Shown here in pieces: positions 5,665 to 8,220 of a stretch of DNA of 8,220 nt. A model generated the notes under the pieces. That model made no database searches. It saw only the letters and a list, made by a program, of their open reading frames with translations, and was not told the DNA's origin. The DNA is from an uncultured Microcoleaceae cyanobacterium. Lineage in GTDB: Bacteria; Cyanobacteriota; Cyanobacteriia; Cyanobacteriales; Microcoleaceae. Location: NCBI GenBank assembly GCA_938083405.1, contig CALKCV010000202.1, positions 1-8,220 of the forward strand. The letters are read 5' to 3'. How positions within the stretch are numbered: position 1 is the first letter of the stretch; every line of letters starts with the position of its first letter. A program made the translations under genes and the position numbers.

Positions 5665-6510
5665 ATGGAATTGCAAGGATGGCACGGCAGTCTCAATTTA
5701 GAATATGGCTTACGACAGGATGCGACTGTAGTTTTATCCGGTAAAAATAAAGCTCCATTGAAAGTGCAGCGGCCTTTTTATCCAGAAGGAAACGAAGTTT
5801 GTCATAGCGTAATTTTGCATACTGCCGGGGGAGTTGTTGGAGGCGATCGCCTTTCTATCGATCTCCATTTACGACCTCAAACTCACGCTTTAATTACTAC
5901 TGCGGCGGCTAGTAAAATCTATCGCAGCAAAGGTCTTTTAGCCAGACAAAAGATTAAGATAAAAGTAGAAGAAGGGGCTTGTTTGGAATGGTTGCCGCAG
6001 CCTTTGATTTTGTTCGAGGCTGCCAACTACAGGCAAGATTTAATCGTAGAATTAGCCCCTGGTTCGAGTTGGTTGGGTTGGGAAATAATTCGGTTTGGAC
6101 GAACTGCCAGGGAGGAGCGTTTTTTGGAGGGAAAATGGCGATCGCATACCGAATTTTGGCGAGAAAATCGCCCTTTGTGGATCGACAGACAGCGGTTAGA
6201 TGGGGGAGAAAAAATGCTGGAGAGTCCGCTAGGTTTAGCTGGATGTTCCATCGCCGGGAGTTTAGTTTGGATCGGGCAACCGGCCACCGCCCCGATAGTA
6301 GAAAAAACGCGGAGTCTCTGGGAGGCAACCAGTGGGGCATCGCCTCGCGACGGACAACTACAAGCTGGCGTTACCCGACTGCCAGAAGGAATTTTATGTC
6401 GATATCGGGGCAACTCGATCGCCGATGTGAGAAACTGGTTTATGGCGGTTTGGCACCAACTGCGTTTGTCCTTTTTAGGCAAACCTAGCTGTCGCCCCCG
6501 CGTTTGGTAA
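5665..6510 (+). CDS. ureD: Urease accessory protein UreD (UreH)
   Basis: UreD is a scaffold protein that binds apo-urease with UreF and UreG and helps build the carbamylated dinickel centre in the cytoplasm. This 281-residue protein fits the family along its length: PLKVQRPFYPEG (31-42), the signature HTAGGVVGGDRL (52-63), KIYRS (84-88), WLPQPLILFEAA (109-120), GWEIIRFGRTAREE (138-151) and the C-terminal CRPRVW. The signature usually reads GR.ARGE at 145-151; here the Gly is Glu, a small deviation. ATG 5665 is preferred over the TTG at 5647, because the family normally begins a few residues before the WHG..L motif. No good Shine-Dalgarno site is visible. It is followed after 20 bases by ureA, so ureD is probably first in a urease transcript. 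No clear promoter was found. Confidence 0.95.
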   Translation: MELQGWHGSLNLEYGLRQDATVVLSGKNKAPLKVQRPFYPEGNEVCHSVILHTAGGVVGGDRLSIDLHLRPQTHALITTAAASKIYRSKGLLARQKIKIKVEEGACLEWLPQPLILFEAANYRQDLIVELAPGSSWLGWEIIRFGRTAREERFLEGKWRSHTEFWRENRPLWIDRQRLDGGEKMLESPLGLAGCSIAGSLVWIGQPATAPIVEKTRSLWEATSGASPRDGQLQAGVTRLPEGILCRYRGNSIADVRNWFMAVWHQLRLSFLGKPSCRPRVW

Positions 6511-6530
6511 ACCCAGTTTATTCAAAAACC

Positions 6531-6833
6531 ATGCAACTAACACCGCAAGAAAAAGACAAACTCCTGCTTTTTACCGCCGCTTTGTTGGCAGAAAGGCGAA
6601 AAGAAAAGGGTTTAAAATTGAACTATCCAGAAGCAGTTGCCTACATTTCCGCTGCCATTTTGGAAGGGGCGAGGGAAGGTCGAACTGTGGCAGAATTGAT
6701 GAGTTATGGAACTACTTTATTAACGCCAGAAGACGTGATGGAAGGTATCCCAGAAATGGTAAAAGAAGTACAAGTAGAAGCTACTTTTCCCGACGGTACT
6801 AAATTGGTTACGGTTCACAACCCAATTGGTTAA
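6531..6833 (+). CDS. ureA: Urease subunit gamma UreA
   Basis: The 100-residue small structural subunit of bacterial urease, which assembles with UreB and UreC into the (ABC)3 enzyme that hydrolyses urea to ammonia and carbamate. The whole protein matches the family: MQLTPQEKDKLLLF at the start, LNYPEAVAYIS (30-40), ILEGAREGRTVAELM (43-57), VMEGIPEMV (69-77) and FPDGTKLVTVHNPI (86-99). The length is the usual 100 residues. ATG 6531 gives the canonical N-terminus; the in-frame TTG at 6504 lies in the end of ureD and would add nine atypical residues. The gap to ureD is 20 bases with no obvious Shine-Dalgarno site, so expression may depend on read-through from ureD. Confidence 0.97.
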   Translation: MQLTPQEKDKLLLFTAALLAERRKEKGLKLNYPEAVAYISAAILEGAREGRTVAELMSYGTTLLTPEDVMEGIPEMVKEVQVEATFPDGTKLVTVHNPIG

Positions 6834-6843
6834 AATTAGGAAC

Positions 6844-6927
6844 AGGGACAGGCGAGACTTAGCAAGGGGGACAGGCGAGACGCCTGTCCTACGGGCTCCA
6901 CTCGTAGAACAGACGTCTCGTCTGTTC
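6844..6927. repeat. Hairpin repeats between ureA and ureB
   Basis: The 131-base ureA-ureB gap is mostly repeat. GGGACAGGCGAGAC occurs at 6845-6858 and, nearly adjacent, at 6868-6881. GGACAGGCG (6869-6877) and CGCCTGTCC (6881-6889) form a perfect 9-bp stem with loop AGA. GAACAGACG (6907-6915) and CGTCTGTTC (6919-6927) form another 9-bp stem with loop TCT. Neither hairpin is followed by a T tract, so full termination is not expected, but they could pause polymerase, set an RNA processing end or uncouple ureB from ureA. Confidence 0.8.
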
Positions 6928-6964
6928 CCAATTCCCAATTTCAAAATTAAATAAGGAGTAAAAA

Positions 6965-7276
6965 ATGATTCCAGGAGAAATAATTGTTGCAGGTGGAGAT
7001 ATCGAATTAAATGCCGGTCGAGAAACTGCGAAAATGGTAGTAGCTAATGCAGGCGATCGCCCGGTTCAAGTCGGTTCCCATTTTCACTTTTACGAAGTAA
7101 ACGATGCCCTCGATTTTGACAGGGAAAAAGCTAAAGGAATGCGTTTGGATATTCCCGCAGGTACGGCCGTCAGATTTGAACCAGGGGACGAAAGGGAAGT
7201 GACTTTAGTGCCTTTTGTTGGCAGTCGCGAAGTTTATGGTTTTAATGCTAAAATCGAAGGTAAATTACCTGAATAA
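6965..7276 (+). CDS. ureB: Urease subunit beta UreB
   Basis: The 103-residue beta structural subunit of urease, within the normal 100-110 range. Family blocks run its full length: MIPGEIIVAGGDIELNAGRE at the start, VANAGDRPVQVGSHFHFYEVN (26-46), LDFDREKAKGMRLDIPAGTAVRFEPG (49-74) and VPFVGSREVYGFNAKIEG (82-99). AAGGAG (6953-6958) lies 6 bases before ATG 6965, a far better ribosome site than those of ureD and ureA, consistent with independent initiation after the repeat-filled gap. In most urease operons ureC follows within a few bases; here a terminator-like repeat and an unrelated ATPase gene follow instead, so the catalytic subunit must be encoded elsewhere if the enzyme is functional. Confidence 0.97.
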   Translation: MIPGEIIVAGGDIELNAGRETAKMVVANAGDRPVQVGSHFHFYEVNDALDFDREKAKGMRLDIPAGTAVRFEPGDEREVTLVPFVGSREVYGFNAKIEGKLPE

Positions 7277-7357
7277 AATTGTAGGTTGGGTGGAGTGAAA
7301 CGCAACCCAACATCATTAATGTTGGCTTTCGTTGCTCAACCAAACCTACAATTTTTT
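7275..7357 (+). terminator. Long imperfect hairpin repeat ending in T6, after ureB
   Basis: Arms of about 37-38 bases (7275-7313 and 7319-7355) are largely complementary around a short loop. The outer part AAAATTGTAGGTT pairs perfectly, and the inner CCAACAT/ATGTTGG closes the stem. Six T residues (7352-7357) end it, so it works on paper as a strong terminator for ureB. The GTTGGGT...AACCCAAC words are typical of a cyanobacterial dispersed repeat, so this is probably a mobile-like repeat acting as terminator. Confidence 0.7.
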
Positions 7358-7422
7358 GCTGCGCTGCGGCGCACCTACTAGCTACTAGCTACAATTTTTT
7401 GGTGCGCTGCGGCGCACTACTA
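7346..7422. repeat. Two direct repeats of about 35 bases with a heptamer spacer
   Basis: CTACAATTTTTTG followed by a CTGCGGCGCAC-CTACTA type end occurs at 7346-7380 and again at 7389-7422, differing at one substitution and one missing C. Each copy contains a small hairpin, TGCGC/GCGCA (extended to GTGCGC/GCGCAC in copy 2). At the junction CTACTAG is repeated in tandem (7375-7381, 7382-7388, then CTAC), another 7-base period. The region ends just before the Shine-Dalgarno site of the ATPase gene. Confidence 0.8.
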
Positions 7423-7439
7423 AATAGGAGAATTAAGCG

Positions 7440-8220
7440 ATGCAATATCCCCGAATAAAATCGATCGACATCAAAGGTTATCGAGGGTTTAAAGACTTTA
7501 GCGCCACCCTCTCAGATTTAGAAATAATCGTCGGGGCAAATGGTGCGGGAAAAACCAGTTTATTTGAATTTCTAAAGTTTCTGAGAAATGGAATGAAAAA
7601 ACCTATTTCTCCCGAAATACTCGCCGGTTCTCTAGGCAAAAATGTCTTCCACGTTGCCGGGGAAGAAAAGATTCAATGGCAGCTAGAAATCGACCTGGAT
7701 GAAACCACGAGACTGCGCTATCTGGGAGAAATATTAGGGCCGGTTAATTCCCCAGAAATTGCCTGGGAAAGAGTGGAAACAGTTAAACCTTTTAATGGAA
7801 ACCAACAGCCATATTTATTTCTGGATGTTAGAAATAAATATGGCAAAATTAGGGAATTAAACTACAACAATAAAAACAGAGAATTCGAGCAATCCATAAC
7901 TACTTTACCCCAAAAATTAGCCCTCGCACAAATAAGCAATCCGGCCATGGTAAATCTTTACAAATTGCGGGAATATATCGGCGGTTGGAAGTTCTACAGT
8001 TCCTTTAATATTGCTAAAGAAAAAATCCGCGAACCAGTGCTTATCGAACCAGAACCAATGCTCGACGATGACTGTGGAAATCTTAGTTCTGTTTTGCACT
8101 ATTTGATGACAGAACATCCAAAGATATTTAGGCACATACAAGTACACTTGAGGGGAGAAATTGCTAATTTTGAAAGTTTTAAGCTAAAAGCTCGGGGAAA
8201 TCCTGGAGAAGTTATGGCAT
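7440..8220 (+). CDS. AAA/ABC-type ATPase, AAA_21-like (3'-truncated by the window edge)
   Basis: An open frame runs from ATG 7440 to the window end, giving the first 260 residues. AGGAG (7426-7430) lies 9 bases upstream and supports the start. The N-terminus shows IKSIDIKGYRGFKDFSATLSDLEIIVG (6-32) followed by the Walker A loop GANGAGKTS (32-40) and LFEFLKFLR. This layout is typical of stand-alone RecF/OLD-like ATPases annotated as AAA family ATPase or AAA_21. The ABC signature, Walker B and any C-terminal TOPRIM or nuclease domain would lie beyond the window, so subclass and role are open. Relatives occur singly, in DNA repair, and as the ATPase half of defence pairs such as PARIS and Gabija. 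It is not a urease gene, although it occupies the place where ureC is often found. It is separated from ureB by a terminator-like repeat, so co-transcription is unlikely. Confidence 0.85.
   Translation, partial: MQYPRIKSIDIKGYRGFKDFSATLSDLEIIVGANGAGKTSLFEFLKFLRNGMKKPISPEILAGSLGKNVFHVAGEEKIQWQLEIDLDETTRLRYLGEILGPVNSPEIAWERVETVKPFNGNQQPYLFLDVRNKYGKIRELNYNNKNREFEQSITTLPQKLALAQISNPAMVNLYKLREYIGGWKFYSSFNIAKEKIREPVLIEPEPMLDDDCGNLSSVLHYLMTEHPKIFRHIQVHLRGEIANFESFKLKARGNPGEVMA

Noticed and set aside
5809..5822. GTA-N8-TAC, an NtcA-like nitrogen-control site
   Set aside because: It lies inside the ureD coding sequence, not at a promoter, and such a loose motif is expected by chance. No convincing NtcA site was found upstream of ureD.
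5954..6488. Several long open frames over ureD, two on the minus strand and one in another + frame
   Set aside because: They lie entirely inside ureD, which matches its family along its whole length. They lack ribosome sites and family-like sequence; open shadow frames are expected here.
7346..7422. Possible CRISPR array
   Set aside because: There are only two units with an 8-base spacer that is itself a short tandem repeat, and no cas genes are nearby.
7917..8147. Minus-strand open frame of 76 codons
   Set aside because: It is antisense to the ATPase gene, whose frame is continuous with a Walker A motif and a good ribosome site.

Overview
The window looks like chromosomal DNA of a filamentous cyanobacterium, probably Oscillatoriales-like (Microcoleus/Oscillatoria/Kamptonema type). 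The main sign is twelve copies of the HIP1 octamer GCGATCGC in 8.2 kb, where chance predicts about 0.1. Heptanucleotide short tandem repeats, many small intergenic hairpins with long arms, and protein sequences of cyanobacterial type agree with this. The genus is inference. All genes are on the + strand.

Layout. (1) 2-1970: the 3' part of a radical SAM gene of the spore-photoproduct-lyase-like type, overlapping by 8 bases a gene for an unfamiliar protein with an N-terminal coiled coil and a class I methyltransferase-like core. (2) 1971-2324: a 354-base gap with a putative terminator, a heptamer tandem repeat, an 18-bp palindrome, a dispersed hairpin repeat and a good promoter. (3) 2325-3275: a zinc-free quinone oxidoreductase-like MDR enzyme, ended by a clear terminator. 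(4) 3381-3821: a YjbQ/UPF0047 protein. (5) 4055-4714: a hypothetical protein with a Lys/Asn/Ser-rich tail. (6) 4817-5416: a YdjM-like (DUF457) membrane metal-dependent hydrolase. (7) 5665-7276: ureD, ureA and ureB, with hairpin repeats in the ureA-ureB gap. (8) 7440 to the window end: the N-terminal part of an AAA/ABC-type ATPase, in the place where ureC would usually follow ureB.

How the genes work together. Only the ureDAB block is a recognisable pathway unit: two urease structural subunits plus an accessory protein for nickel-centre assembly. The catalytic subunit ureC and ureEFG are not in the window. The radical SAM/methyltransferase pair is probably translationally coupled. The other genes look like single-gene units separated by repeats.

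No phage, transposase, CRISPR array, tRNA or rRNA was seen. No complete new system can be demonstrated. The best leads are the overlapping radical SAM/methyltransferase pair, the truncated ATPase next to the split urease locus, and the dense intergenic hairpins, several of which sit where they could act as terminators or touch promoters.
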